Counted from the first letter of the stretch, positions 25,300 to 35,083 are shown. The stretch: 64,000 nucleotides of DNA from JBLIKP01 sp047635375 (GCA_047635375.1 JBLIKP010000002.1:21103-85102), one strand, 5' to 3'. Made by a program: numbers and translations. The notes: a model not told the origin generated them from the sequence alone.

Positions 25300-27195
25300 A
25301 TGTCAATTCAACAAGGTACTATTAACGTACAAACGGAAAATATTTTCCCTATAATCAAGAAATTTCTTTATTCTGATCACGAAATTTTTTTACGTGAACT
25401 TGTAAGTAACGCAGTTGATGCTAACCAAAAAATGAAAGCCCTAACGAGTTTAGGTGAATTCAAAGGTGAGCTAGGCGATTTAAAAGTTTCTGTTTCGCTT
25501 GACGCGGATAAAGGCACATTAACTATTAGTGATACTGGTATCGGTATGTCGGCTGAGGAGATTGATAAATACATCAATCAAATTGCTTTTTCTGGTGCAG
25601 AAGAATTTGTTCAAAAATATAAGGACAAAGCAGAGGAAACTAATGCAATTATTGGGCATTTCGGATTAGGGTTCTACTCTGCATTTATGGTTTCTAAGAA
25701 AGTTGAAATCATCACTAAATCACACACTGAGTCTGAGGCTGTTCGTTGGGAATGTGATGGTTCGCCAAACTTCACTATTGAAAAATCTGATCGTACTGAG
25801 CGTGGTACTGACATCATTCTTCATATTGCTGATGATTCAAAAGAATTTTTAGAAAATGGAAGAATCCAGGGTATTTTAGATAAGTACTGCAAGTTTTTGC
25901 CAATTCCAGTAGTTTTTGGAACTCGTTCTGAAAGCGTGCCTGATGGTGAAGATAAAGACGGAAAACCACAAACTAAGTCGGTTGACGTTCCTAACCAAGT
26001 GAACAATCCAGTTCCAGCGTGGACAAAAGCTCCAATGGATTTAAAGACTGAAGATTATAACGACTTCTATCGTGAGATTTATCCGATGAACTTCGACGAT
26101 CCGTTGTTTCACATTCACTTAAATGTAGATTATCCGTTCAACTTAACGGGTATTCTTTATTTCCCTAAGCTAAAAGAGAATTTCGAGGTACAAAAGAACA
26201 AGATTCAGCTTTACAGCAATCAGGTCTTTATTACTGATAACGTAGAAGACATCGTTCCTGAATTTTTAACCCTATTACATGGTGTTATTGATTCTCCAGA
26301 TATCCCACTTAACGTTTCTCGTTCATACTTACAAAGCGACAGTAACGTAAAGCGTATTTCTAACCATATTTCGAAGAAGGTTTCTGACAAATTAGGAGAG
26401 ATGTACAAGAATGATCGCGCTGATTTCGAACAGAAATGGGAGGATATCAAAGTTTTTATCCAATACGGAATGCTTTCGGAGGATAAATTTTACGACAGAA
26501 GTAATGGGTTTGCATTGTATAAAAATGTGGATGGAAAATACTTTACGTTCGAGGAGCTTTCTGAAAAAATCAAAGCAAATCAGACTGATAAGGATGGAAA
26601 GGTAATTTACCTTTATGCTTCAAACACTGACGAGCAACATAGTTATATTCAATCTGCAAAGAATAAAGGATATGATGTTATAATCATGGACGGTCCTTTG
26701 GCTAGCCATATTGTAACTAAGCTTGAGCAAAAGCATGAAAACATTTCTTTCGCACGTGTAGATAGTGATACAATTGAAAAGCTAATCAATAAGGAAGAGG
26801 AAATCCCATCTAAACTTTCTGACAAGGAAAAAGAAGAGTTAAAGCCAGTTATCGAGGAAGTTGTTGAAAAGACAAAATTTCATGTAGTAATTGAAAGCTT
26901 AAACGAATCTGATACTCCAATCCAAATCACTCGAACTGAGTTTATGCGACGTATGAAGGAGCAGCAAATGACCGGTGGTGGTGGAATGCAAATGTTTGGA
27001 AATATGCCGGAAACTTTCAACTTGGTAGTTAACGGAAATCACCCCTTGTTCCAAAAGGTATTAAAGGAGAAAGATGCCAAAAAACGTAATAAAATTGTAA
27101 AACAAGCCGCTGATTTAGCACTATTGTCTCAAAACATGCTAAAAGGTGAAGAGTTAACAAATTTCATAAAGAGAAGCATCGATTTGATTAAATAA
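25300..27195 (+). CDS. htpG: Molecular chaperone HtpG (Hsp90)
   Basis: A 631-residue bacterial Hsp90. The GHKL ATPase domain has Glu33 and Asn37 (FLRELVSNAVDA), DTGIGM (Asp78) and the lid motif GHFGLGFYSAFMV (from about 119). Middle and C-terminal dimerisation domains follow. It is an ATP-driven cytosolic chaperone that remodels client proteins with DnaK. The length is close to the E. coli protein (624). It is a single-gene unit with its own terminator. No CIRCE or recognised heat-shock element was found upstream. Confidence 0.97.
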   Translation: MSIQQGTINVQTENIFPIIKKFLYSDHEIFLRELVSNAVDANQKMKALTSLGEFKGELGDLKVSVSLDADKGTLTISDTGIGMSAEEIDKYINQIAFSGAEEFVQKYKDKAEETNAIIGHFGLGFYSAFMVSKKVEIITKSHTESEAVRWECDGSPNFTIEKSDRTERGTDIILHIADDSKEFLENGRIQGILDKYCKFLPIPVVFGTRSESVPDGEDKDGKPQTKSVDVPNQVNNPVPAWTKAPMDLKTEDYNDFYREIYPMNFDDPLFHIHLNVDYPFNLTGILYFPKLKENFEVQKNKIQLYSNQVFITDNVEDIVPEFLTLLHGVIDSPDIPLNVSRSYLQSDSNVKRISNHISKKVSDKLGEMYKNDRADFEQKWEDIKVFIQYGMLSEDKFYDRSNGFALYKNVDGKYFTFEELSEKIKANQTDKDGKVIYLYASNTDEQHSYIQSAKNKGYDVIIMDGPLASHIVTKLEQKHENISFARVDSDTIEKLINKEEEIPSKLSDKEKEELKPVIEEVVEKTKFHVVIESLNESDTPIQITRTEFMRRMKEQQMTGGGGMQMFGNMPETFNLVVNGNHPLFQKVLKEKDAKKRNKIVKQAADLALLSQNMLKGEELTNFIKRSIDLIK

Positions 27196-27215
27196 TTAAT
27201 CATTTTACAAATATT

Positions 27216-27247
27216 AAAAGGAGCCTATATATAGGCTCCTTTTTTTA
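27216..27247 (+). terminator. Rho-independent terminator of htpG
   Basis: AGGAGCCTATATATAGGCTCCT is a near-perfect palindromic stem followed by a T run (27239-27247), 20 nt after the htpG stop. Confidence 0.9.
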
Positions 27248-27304
27248 TGATTTTTTTTTTATCTTTCCCTTACCTCCTTTTACCGAAACCTAAAATTATA
27301 ACTT

Positions 27305-28105
27305 ATGCTTGGTCACTATCAAAAAAAGAGGGATAAAAATGCGCCGCCCATTACCCTTCTATCTGTGGGGTTTAAAAATAATTTTTTAATCGATAAAAAT
27401 CTAAAAAATCTTGCCGATTTTAATTCATTAGGGAATGTAACAATTTGGAAAACTGGCATGTCCATTATTGCTAAAGAGAAGCCGGCTGTTGTTTATGTTA
27501 ATATGAAATTTTTCTCATTAGGCTATATGTTGCCTACATATTTCAAGGAAATTGACACGAAATTTATTGGGGTTTGCAAGGATCTTGAACAAGTTGCTGA
27601 GGCTTACAAGAATAATTTCCTATTTGCCTTTGAATGGGATTCTTGGGATGAATTCTTTGAGATTTCATTGGAAAGTATAAAGCAGTATCATTCAAGATCA
27701 ATTAGGAAAAGCGATTTCGAAAATAAATTTTTTGGACAATTTTCATTTCACTCTAGATTAATAGCCCCGACAAAATCAGGGTTTTCAGTTTTGAAAATTA
27801 GGGAAATAGATTTTTTGGAGTCTGAGCTTCACAATACCTTAATTTATTATTGTGGAAAACGAGCCCGAGTTTTTTTAAGCCTTAATAGGTTTGAGGAGAT
27901 GCTTTTCAAGTTTAATTTTAGAAGGGTTCACAAATCTTTTCTTGTCAATATGAATAATGTCAGTGAATATAGGCGCAGCGGGAAGGAGATTTTAATAGTT
28001 GGAAACCATGAAGTCATGGTTAGTCACCGAAAACGACCAGAAATAAATCAATTTTTAAAATCAGAAAATTGCCTTATTCGAAAGTACAATCTTCCACCTT
28101 TTTGA
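27305..28105 (+). CDS. LytTR-domain DNA-binding regulator with receiver-like N-terminus
   Basis: A 266-residue protein. Residues about 160-262 form a LytTR domain (REIDFLESELHNTLIYYCG, SLNRFEEML, FRRVHKSFLVNMNNVSEYRR), which binds DNA through beta strands. The first 130 residues look like an alpha/beta receiver fold (ITLLSVGFKNN, PAVVYVNMKFFS, TKFIGVC) but no phospho-acceptor aspartate stands where expected, so this may be a phosphorylation-independent response regulator. No histidine kinase is adjacent. The last 32 nt overlap the convergent antiporter gene. Target genes are unknown. Confidence 0.85.
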   Translation: MLGHYQKKRDKNAPPITLLSVGFKNNFLIDKNLKNLADFNSLGNVTIWKTGMSIIAKEKPAVVYVNMKFFSLGYMLPTYFKEIDTKFIGVCKDLEQVAEAYKNNFLFAFEWDSWDEFFEISLESIKQYHSRSIRKSDFENKFFGQFSFHSRLIAPTKSGFSVLKIREIDFLESELHNTLIYYCGKRARVFLSLNRFEEMLFKFNFRRVHKSFLVNMNNVSEYRRSGKEILIVGNHEVMVSHRKRPEINQFLKSENCLIRKYNLPPF

Positions 28106-30074
28106 CAAAATTTCTTACACTAGATTTTCTTCCCATAATGTAGATTATGTCGTCGCACTTTAAAGTTAAATCAGGGGTGATAAGGTAAAGAGTTTTGTCC
28201 CTTCGGGTCAAAGCAACTAATTGGATTCCAAAATTCTCCCTTAATTTTAAATGGGCTAAAGCCTTGTTTTTAAACTTATCAGGCCACCACGCCAATTTCA
28301 CAGAGGTAATCTCTAAATTGGGTAATTTTTGATGCACTAACATGGCTTTCGCCGAGGTGGAAGCTTCTGAATAAAAGGATTTCCTTAAATGATCTTCAAT
28401 TCGATGAATTTCATTTTGGGCTACCAAATACCTTCCTAAAACCCTTGTGAAAATATTCAACGATGCTTCAAACTCCTCAGGAATACTTTCGTTGGCACCA
28501 TTTTTTAGATGAAGTTCCCTATCTGTAGCATACCTTGATTTGGTAATAATATAGGCATGAGGGTTCTTTTTCCTGATAAGCTTTACCATTTCGGGAATAA
28601 TATTAGGATCGGAAATAGCGATTACCACAACTTTTGCCTTATGAATTTGAAGAATCTTTAAATTGTCTTCCCGCATAGCATCACCGTAAAAGATAGGCTC
28701 CCCATTCGCCTGTTCACGATTTACCGTTTCGGCATTTAGCTCTAAAATTCGAATGGGAATCTGGTTGGTTTTAGCAATGTTAGACATTTGTTTACCAGTA
28801 AAACCATAGCCGATTATTGCAATATGTTCTTCGATGGTTGGTGCCGATTCAGTTTCGTGCTTTTCTTCTAGTTTCTGAATGTTTCCCAGCCTTATTCTTA
28901 TAGAATTTGGTAATGTAATAGTTATTATTTTTCTGGCCCATTCAGATGATTTATTAATGGCAAATGGAGTTAATGCCATAGTTAAAATTGAAGTTGCTAA
29001 AAACAATCTATACGTGTGCTCATCTAAAAGTTCATTTTCCAAGCCTACGCTAGCTAAAATGAAAGAGAATTCTCCAACCTGAAAAAGAATAAATCCAACC
29101 ATTATTGAATTTCTCAACGATTGGCCTGAGAAAATAGAAGCCATGGTTGCTGAGAAAAACTTTATTGCAAAAATCCCAATCGTAATTAAAGAAATGGTGA
29201 GGATATTGCTTGCGAAAAAACTTACCTCCAACAACATTCCTATGGAAACAAAAAATATCCCTGTAAAGACTTCTTTAAAGGGTAATAACATACCTGAAGC
29301 ATCATGGGTGTAATCCGACTCGGATATCATTAGCCCTGCTAAAAAGGCGCCTAATGAAAGGCTAAGTCCTACCTCAGATGTTAGCCAAGCAGTAGAAAGA
29401 CAAAGGGTAATTAAAAAGAATAGCAGGAGCTCGCGGCTTTTGGAGCGTGCTATGATGGCTAAAAGCTTAGGAATAATAAATCTCCCCGCAATTACTACTG
29501 TTCCAACAACCAAAATGGCTTTGCCAATAACGATTAAAAAATTTAATCCGCCTCCACTTTTTCCTGCCAATAGTGGAATAATAAGCATAAGTGGAACAAC
29601 CATTAAATCTTGGAATATTAATATTCCAAGTGACATTCTTCCTTGTGGAGCATCAGTTTCCCCACGTTCAGCTAACTGATTCAGAATAATTGCGGTTGAA
29701 CTAAGGGTTAAAATTATCCCAAAAAATAGTCCAAGGTTAAAGGAATAGCCCATTCCCATAATTACCGCTGAAGAAAGAAACAAAGTTAGAATCAATTGAG
29801 TCCCCCCACCAGTTAAAAGTGCTCGTTTCATGGAAAATAATTTGGAAAGAGAAATTTCCGTTCCAATCATGAAAAGAAGTAAAATCACCCCAGTTTCAGC
29901 CATAAGCTCAACCTCATGAATACCACTAATTAAACTAAATCCTCCAGGCCCACAAACCACACCAGTGATAAGAAAACCTATTAGTGAGGGTAGCTTAATT
30001 TTTTTACATAAAAGTATCACAGGAATCGATAATCCCATGATTATTACTAAGTCTTTTATGATCTGGAAATCCAT
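28074..30074 (-). CDS. CPA2 cation:proton antiporter with TrkA-N/TrkA-C domains (KefB-like)
   Basis: A 666-residue protein. About the first 385 residues are a twelve-helix Na+/H+ exchanger domain of the CPA2 type (FLITGVVCGPGGF, SLGAFLAGLMISES). A Rossmann RCK/TrkA-N domain follows (about 415-530; AIIGYGFTGKQMSNIAK), and the end is a TrkA-C domain. It probably moves K+ or Na+ against protons and is gated by nucleotide or other ligand at the RCK domain. No KefF/KefG partner is nearby. Its 3' end overlaps the LytTR gene tail-to-tail by 32 nt. Confidence 0.93.
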   Translation of the reverse strand: MDFQIIKDLVIIMGLSIPVILLCKKIKLPSLIGFLITGVVCGPGGFSLISGIHEVELMAETGVILLLFMIGTEISLSKLFSMKRALLTGGGTQLILTLFLSSAVIMGMGYSFNLGLFFGIILTLSSTAIILNQLAERGETDAPQGRMSLGILIFQDLMVVPLMLIIPLLAGKSGGGLNFLIVIGKAILVVGTVVIAGRFIIPKLLAIIARSKSRELLLFFLITLCLSTAWLTSEVGLSLSLGAFLAGLMISESDYTHDASGMLLPFKEVFTGIFFVSIGMLLEVSFFASNILTISLITIGIFAIKFFSATMASIFSGQSLRNSIMVGFILFQVGEFSFILASVGLENELLDEHTYRLFLATSILTMALTPFAINKSSEWARKIITITLPNSIRIRLGNIQKLEEKHETESAPTIEEHIAIIGYGFTGKQMSNIAKTNQIPIRILELNAETVNREQANGEPIFYGDAMREDNLKILQIHKAKVVVIAISDPNIIPEMVKLIRKKNPHAYIITKSRYATDRELHLKNGANESIPEEFEASLNIFTRVLGRYLVAQNEIHRIEDHLRKSFYSEASTSAKAMLVHQKLPNLEITSVKLAWWPDKFKNKALAHLKLRENFGIQLVALTRRDKTLYLITPDLTLKCDDIIYIMGRKSSVRNFVKKVEDCTFE

Positions 30075-30189
30075 TGATTTTCTTATTATTTAATTCTATT
30101 CCAAAATTACATTTAATTAAATTTTTAAAAGGTTGATTTTGGAACGATTAATGGTCAAATTGCAGGTAATTTGGCTATAAAGTATAAAA

Positions 30190-32631
30190 ATGAAGGTATT
30201 GAAATTCGGGGGAACTTCCGTTGCCACCGTAGAAAGTATAAAAAGTGTTCTTGAAATTGTAAAACAAGAAAGTGCAACTTCGAAAGTTTGCATAGTGTTA
30301 TCCGCCTTGGGTGGGGTCACCAACGAATTGATAGGAATAGCAAATCAAGCCTCGGAAGCCGACGAAACCTATTTAGGTAGATTCGAAAATCTAAGAAATA
30401 GGCATTTTGAAACTGCTAAAGGTTTGGTTGACCCTAAATTTCAAAGTCCGCTTATCGCTGAAATAAAAATTCAATTCAATCGTATTGAGGAACTTCTACT
30501 TGCAATATTCTTGTTAAGGGAGGTTAGTGAGAAAACTTACCATGAGCTAGTAAGTTTCGGAGAACGTTTAAGTGTGAGGATTGTAACACATGCGGCAATT
30601 TCTTCAGGAATGGAGAAAGTGACTTTTGATGCAGGTGGAATAATTGTAACTGAAAATTCTACCCAAGGGCAAATAATAGCCAAGAAAGAAACTTTAAAGA
30701 ACATCACTAATTTTCTTAAAACCGATCACCAGATTTTTGTTGTTCCAGGCTTTGTAGCTCAGGATATAAACGGAAATCTTACCACTTTGGGTAGAGGTGG
30801 ATCGGATTATAGTGCAGCGATAATATCGGGTGCCATTGAAGCTGTGGTTTTGGAAATTTGGACCGATGTTAACGGGGTTTTAACGGCCAATCCAACAGCT
30901 GTTAAAGACGCCATTACGATTAATCATTTAAGCTATGAGGAAGCGATGGAGCTTTCTTATTTTGGCGCCAAAGTTATTTATCCGCCAACTATACAGCCTG
31001 CACTGGAGAAAAGCATACCGCTATTGATTAAAAACACATTTAACCCTAGCCACCCCGGAACATATATTTCAAAGGTTAGACCTGATTCTGATAAAACGGT
31101 CAAAGGGATTACTTCGATAGGAGCAGTGGCGTTAATTACCCTTTCCGGAAAAGGTATGGTTGGGAAAAGGGGAGTTGCATCAAGGTTCTTTAGTGCTCTA
31201 AGTGCAGGGGGGATTAATGTAATTCTTATTTCGCAAGCATCAAGTGAACACTCGATTACTATAGCAATAGAAAAAGCGCAACAAAAATTAGCTGAAGAGC
31301 TTATTATTGAAGAATTCCAATTAGAAATTAAAGCAAAGCAAATTGATAAGCCTAAAGTTGAAGTAAACCGAGTAATTGTGGCTGTAGTTGGTCAAAGTAT
31401 GCGCAATACCCCTGGGATTTCCGGAAAACTTTTCGGTGAGCTAGGATCCAATGGAATTAACGTTCATGCCATCGCCCAAGGGACTTCTGAGCTAAACATT
31501 TCCTTTGTAATTAACAAAGACGACGAACATAAGGCTTTAAATGTAATTCATGAATCCTTTTTCCTTTCAGAACGCAGGGTGATTAACGTGTTTTTAACTG
31601 GAATTGGAACGGTTGGTAAAACATTTTTAAATCAGTTGAAATTACAAAGGGACTGGTTGTTGAAAAACCGGAAAATTGAGGTCCGTTTGACAGGGCTTAG
31701 TAACTCAAAGAAAGTAATATTTGCACGACAGGGCATAAATCTAGATAATCCCGTTGGCTTGTTATTAGAAGATGGGGAGCCACTTATCCTTGAAAATTTA
31801 CCGAGGCAAATAAAGAAACTGAATTTAAGGAATTCAGTATTTGTGGATTTAACCGCTAGCCCTCAAGTTTCTTCCATTTATCATGAAATACTTGATAAAA
31901 GTGTGTCAATTGTAACGGCCAATAAAATTGCAGTTTCCTCAAAGTATGAGGATTACAAAAAACTTACTGCCTTGGCTCGTCACCGTAAGGTTAAATTCTT
32001 ATTTGAAACCAATGTAGGCGCTGGTCTGCCAATTCTTAGTACGCTTAATGATTTGAAAAGCAGTGGAGATGAAATAGTGAAAATTGAAGCCGTTTTAAGC
32101 GGAACATTAAACTATATTTTCAGTGAGGTTGAAAGTGGCGCCAAATTCAGTGATGCGTTAAAAGATGCAAAAGCTAAGGGGTATTCAGAGCCAGACCCTC
32201 GAGAGGATTTAAGCGGAATGGATGTGGCGAGGAAAATTATTATCCTAGCCCGTGAATCTGGATATGAAATTGAACCTATTGAAATTAAAGTTACCCCTCC
32301 AATTCCACAATCAATAATGGATGCAAGTTGCATGGATGAGTTTTGGAAGAAATTAGAGAATTGGGATGCCGATTTTGAAAAGCTAAAAAAGGAAGCGGTT
32401 AAAAATAAATTGAAATTTAGGTTTGTGGCCACATTAAATAATGGCGCTTGTGAGGTTGGTCTTAAGCAAGTGGGGGAGAGTAGTCCACTTGCAGCTTTGG
32501 AAGGGACAGATAATCTTGTTTTGTTCTATTCTAGAAGATATTCTACTCAACCACTTACGGTGAAAGGTCCGGGAGCTGGGGCAGAAGTAACTGCTGGGGG
32601 TGTTTTTGCCGATGTGATTAGAATTGTATAA
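30190..32631 (+). CDS. thrA: Bifunctional aspartokinase / homoserine dehydrogenase I
   Basis: An 813-residue fusion. The N-terminal aspartokinase starts KFGGTSVA (residues 4-11) and has TLGRGGSDYSAA. Central ACT domains (about 310-450) normally bind threonine for feedback inhibition. The homoserine dehydrogenase (about 460-813) has a Rossmann start FLTGIGTVGKTF and the active-site segment YSEPDPREDLSGMD. It performs steps 1 and 3 from aspartate to homoserine; aspartate semialdehyde dehydrogenase is not in the window. thrB begins on the very next base after its stop. No leader-peptide attenuator was recognised. Confidence 0.96.
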   Translation: MKVLKFGGTSVATVESIKSVLEIVKQESATSKVCIVLSALGGVTNELIGIANQASEADETYLGRFENLRNRHFETAKGLVDPKFQSPLIAEIKIQFNRIEELLLAIFLLREVSEKTYHELVSFGERLSVRIVTHAAISSGMEKVTFDAGGIIVTENSTQGQIIAKKETLKNITNFLKTDHQIFVVPGFVAQDINGNLTTLGRGGSDYSAAIISGAIEAVVLEIWTDVNGVLTANPTAVKDAITINHLSYEEAMELSYFGAKVIYPPTIQPALEKSIPLLIKNTFNPSHPGTYISKVRPDSDKTVKGITSIGAVALITLSGKGMVGKRGVASRFFSALSAGGINVILISQASSEHSITIAIEKAQQKLAEELIIEEFQLEIKAKQIDKPKVEVNRVIVAVVGQSMRNTPGISGKLFGELGSNGINVHAIAQGTSELNISFVINKDDEHKALNVIHESFFLSERRVINVFLTGIGTVGKTFLNQLKLQRDWLLKNRKIEVRLTGLSNSKKVIFARQGINLDNPVGLLLEDGEPLILENLPRQIKKLNLRNSVFVDLTASPQVSSIYHEILDKSVSIVTANKIAVSSKYEDYKKLTALARHRKVKFLFETNVGAGLPILSTLNDLKSSGDEIVKIEAVLSGTLNYIFSEVESGAKFSDALKDAKAKGYSEPDPREDLSGMDVARKIIILARESGYEIEPIEIKVTPPIPQSIMDASCMDEFWKKLENWDADFEKLKKEAVKNKLKFRFVATLNNGACEVGLKQVGESSPLAALEGTDNLVLFYSRRYSTQPLTVKGPGAGAEVTAGGVFADVIRIV

Positions 32632-33558
32632 ATGAAAAAGAGTGTAAAAATATTTGCTCCTGCCACTGTGGCTAATGTAGGTCCGGGATTTGATGTCCTT
32701 GGGCTTTGCTTGGAGGCCCCAGGGGATATTCTGGAAGTCCGATTGAATGACACTGGTGAGTTAAAAATTATTAATGAAGCAACCGGGATTAACCTCCCAA
32801 CACAACCTGAAAAAAACTGCGCGAGTGTTTCCATTTCAGTTATGTTAAACCGATTAAAAAGTAAGCAGGGATTTGATTTAATATTTAAAGAAAAAATCAA
32901 GCCAGGAAGTGGAGTTGGCTCAAGTGCAGCAAGTGCTGCGGGAGCGGTTTACGGAGCTAATTTATTGCTTGGCGAGCCTTTTACCCGAAAGGAACTAGTA
33001 GAGTTTGCAATGTATGGCGAACAAGCCATTGATGGGGCGCTTCATGCAGATAACGTTGCCCCATGTTTATTAGGAAACTTTATTCTAATAAGTAATAATA
33101 TCCCACTTAGAATTGTGGAAATTCCAGCTCCCGCCGATTTACATATTACGGTTGTACATCCTCAAATAGAATTAAGGACTGAAGTTTCAAGGGCAGTAAT
33201 AAAAAAGCATGTGGCTTTTTCTGATGCCGTAAAACAGGCCGGTAATCTTGCAGGAATGATTGCTGGATTGTATACAAATGATTTAAATTTAATTGGCAAT
33301 TCAATGAAGGATCATTTGGTTGAACCTCATAGGTCAGTTTTAATTCCAGGATTCCAGAAAGCAAAAGAGTATGCTGTGGAATGTGGAGCAATTGGGTGTT
33401 CAATTTCAGGTGCAGGGCCTAGTGTTTTCGCGTTTAGTAAATCACCAGCCGAAGCCAAAAAAATAGCGGTAAAATGGAGTGATTTATATCATAAATTAGA
33501 AATTGACGCAAAGGTTTTTGTTTCAAAAGTTGATAGACAAGGAGTTAGAGAGATTTAA
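32632..33558 (+). CDS. thrB: Homoserine kinase
   Basis: A 308-residue GHMP kinase. The phosphate-binding loop is PGSGVGSSAAS (91-101), the N-terminal motif is FAPATVANVGPGFDVLG, and the C-terminal loop SISGAGPSVFAF closes the site. It phosphorylates homoserine to O-phosphohomoserine with ATP. It abuts thrA with no gap and is followed after 1 nt by thrC, so the three are one operon. Confidence 0.96.
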   Translation: MKKSVKIFAPATVANVGPGFDVLGLCLEAPGDILEVRLNDTGELKIINEATGINLPTQPEKNCASVSISVMLNRLKSKQGFDLIFKEKIKPGSGVGSSAASAAGAVYGANLLLGEPFTRKELVEFAMYGEQAIDGALHADNVAPCLLGNFILISNNIPLRIVEIPAPADLHITVVHPQIELRTEVSRAVIKKHVAFSDAVKQAGNLAGMIAGLYTNDLNLIGNSMKDHLVEPHRSVLIPGFQKAKEYAVECGAIGCSISGAGPSVFAFSKSPAEAKKIAVKWSDLYHKLEIDAKVFVSKVDRQGVREI

Positions 33559-33559
33559 A

Positions 33560-34849
33560 ATGATTAATTTTTATAGTACCAACCAAAAAGCACCAAAAGT
33601 TTCATTAAAAGAAGCTGTTCTTAATGGCCTAGCCCCAGATGGTGGCCTTTATTTCCCAGAGGTGATCCCGACATTATCGAATGATTTTTTCAATAAACTT
33701 CCGTCATTATCTTTTCAAGAAATTGGGATAGAGGTCGCAACTCCTTTTCTTAATGGGCTTGCCTCAAAGGCCGAAATCGAAACCATGGTAAATGAATCCA
33801 TGAATTTCCCAATTGTTCTAAATGAACTTTCTGACGGCACGGTTTCTCTTGAGTTATTTCACGGACCTACATTAGCCTTTAAGGATGTAGGGGCTCGATT
33901 TATGTCGAGATTACTTAGGCATTTTGTGAAAGATCTAAACAATGAACTTCATATTTTAGTCGCAACCAGTGGCGATACGGGCAGCGCTGTTGCTTCTGGA
34001 TTTCATAAGGTAGATGGAATACGAGTTACTATCCTTTATCCAAAAGGAAAGGTAAGCCCGCTTCAGGAAAAGCAATTAACCACCTATGGTGATAATGTTC
34101 AGGCTATTGAGATTGATGGAACATTTGATGATTGTCAACGCTTGGTGAAAACCGCCTTTGGTGATTCTAAATTATCGGAGGAGCTTAATCTAACTTCGGC
34201 AAATTCAATAAATTTCGCGCGACTGCTACCTCAATCGTTTTACTATTTTTATTGTAATAGACTGGTTCAAAAAGGGGAGGGACTTGTGGTTTCGGTTCCT
34301 AGCGGTAATTATGGAAATATCACTGCGGGCTTAATTGGCCATAAAATGGGTTTGCCCATTAAAAAGTTTGTTGCTGCATCTAACGCAAATTCAATAGTGC
34401 CCCAGTTTCTGGACACCGGAGATTTTAATCCTAGGGCATCGATTCAAACCTATAGCAATGCTATGGATGTTGGGAATCCAAGTAACTTTCCAAGAATGAT
34501 GGAGATTTTCAGTAATGACCATAAGGCTTTCGCCGAAAAGATAAGCTCAGGAATCTTGAATGACCAACAAAACTTAGAAGCAATTAGAGCTTGTTTAAAA
34601 GAGAATGATTACCTGACTGACCCACACGGAGCAATCGGCTGGTCGGTGCTTAAAAGCCAGTTAAAACAAGGTGAAAAAGGGGTGTTTTTAGAGACGGCTC
34701 ACCCGGCGAAATTTATTGAAATAATGGCTATGGCTGTTCCAATTGAAATTAAGCTGCCAAAGGTATTGGCTGAAATTTCAAAAAAGGATGGAGTCTCGAT
34801 TCCTTGTGAAAATGATTATGGAGCTTTAATTGAAATATTAAAAGCATAA
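33560..34849 (+). CDS. thrC: Threonine synthase
   Basis: A 429-residue PLP enzyme converting O-phosphohomoserine to threonine. The PLP lysine is Lys108 in HGPTLAFKDVGARF; ATSGDTGSA binds phosphate, and VSVPSGNYGN is conserved. I chose the ATG at 33560 (protein MINFYSTN...): it is 1 nt after the thrB stop and gives the usual threonine synthase N-terminus. A longer frame from 33503 would overlap thrB and add 19 unrelated residues. A strong terminator follows immediately. Confidence 0.96.
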   Translation: MINFYSTNQKAPKVSLKEAVLNGLAPDGGLYFPEVIPTLSNDFFNKLPSLSFQEIGIEVATPFLNGLASKAEIETMVNESMNFPIVLNELSDGTVSLELFHGPTLAFKDVGARFMSRLLRHFVKDLNNELHILVATSGDTGSAVASGFHKVDGIRVTILYPKGKVSPLQEKQLTTYGDNVQAIEIDGTFDDCQRLVKTAFGDSKLSEELNLTSANSINFARLLPQSFYYFYCNRLVQKGEGLVVSVPSGNYGNITAGLIGHKMGLPIKKFVAASNANSIVPQFLDTGDFNPRASIQTYSNAMDVGNPSNFPRMMEIFSNDHKAFAEKISSGILNDQQNLEAIRACLKENDYLTDPHGAIGWSVLKSQLKQGEKGVFLETAHPAKFIEIMAMAVPIEIKLPKVLAEISKKDGVSIPCENDYGALIEILKA

Positions 34850-34884
34850 AAAAGCCTCGATTCATTTGAATCGAGGCTTTTTTG
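34848..34884 (+). terminator. Rho-independent terminator of the thr operon
   Basis: GCCTCGATTCA-TT-TGAATCGAGGC is a perfect 11-bp stem with A6 before and T6 after, starting within the thrC stop codon. It could work in both directions. Confidence 0.95.
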
Positions 34885-34890
34885 TTTCTA

Positions 34891-34955
34891 GTTCACCCGT
34901 CACGACTCGAACCTTCCCGACAAGAAGGTGGGATGCTTTAATCAGTTTGGTGGTA
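34891..34955 (-). pseudogene. Degenerate tRNA remnant (Asp-like, GTC anticodon)
   Basis: On the minus strand a 5-bp anticodon stem CCTTC/GAAGG encloses the 7-nt loop TTGTCGG (34912-34928), i.e. anticodon GTC. D-arm-like sequence (ACTGATTAAAGCATCCCA) precedes it and a T-loop-like GTTCGAGTC follows directly. The variable loop and a pairing T stem are missing and no acceptor stem can be drawn. It lies beyond the terminator of the intact tRNA cluster on the same strand, so it looks like a decayed fourth tRNA. The isotype is tentative. Confidence 0.5.
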
Positions 34956-34966
34956 AAATTTGATGC

Positions 34967-35000
34967 AAAAAAAAAGTCCGAGATTTTCATCTCAGACTTT
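34967..35000 (-). terminator. Terminator of the Ser-Pro-Arg tRNA cluster
   Basis: AAAGTC.GAGAT / ATCTC.GACTTT is an 11-bp stem with one mismatch and a TTTC loop. The A-run on its left is a T-run on the minus strand, directly after tRNA-Arg. Confidence 0.85.
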
Positions 35001-35009
35001 AATTCTTTG

Positions 35010-35083
35010 TACACCCACCAGGACTCGAACCTGGAACCTACTGCTTAGAAGGCAGTTGCTCTATCCAGTTGAGCTATGGGTGC
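35010..35083 (-). tRNA. tRNA-Arg (anticodon TCT)
   Basis: A full cloverleaf of 74 nt. The acceptor is GCACCCA/TGGGTGT (terminal G-U pair), the D arm is AGCTCAACTGGATAGAGC, the anticodon arm is ACTGC-CTTCTAA-GCAGT giving TCT, and the T arm is CCAGG-TTCGAGT-CCTGG. The discriminator base is A and CCA is not encoded. It is last in a three-tRNA cluster read right to left. Confidence 0.95.

Noticed and set aside
33503..33559. Longer thrC start at 33503
   Set aside because: It would overlap thrB by 56 nt and add residues not typical of threonine synthase; the ATG at 33560 fits the family and operon spacing.
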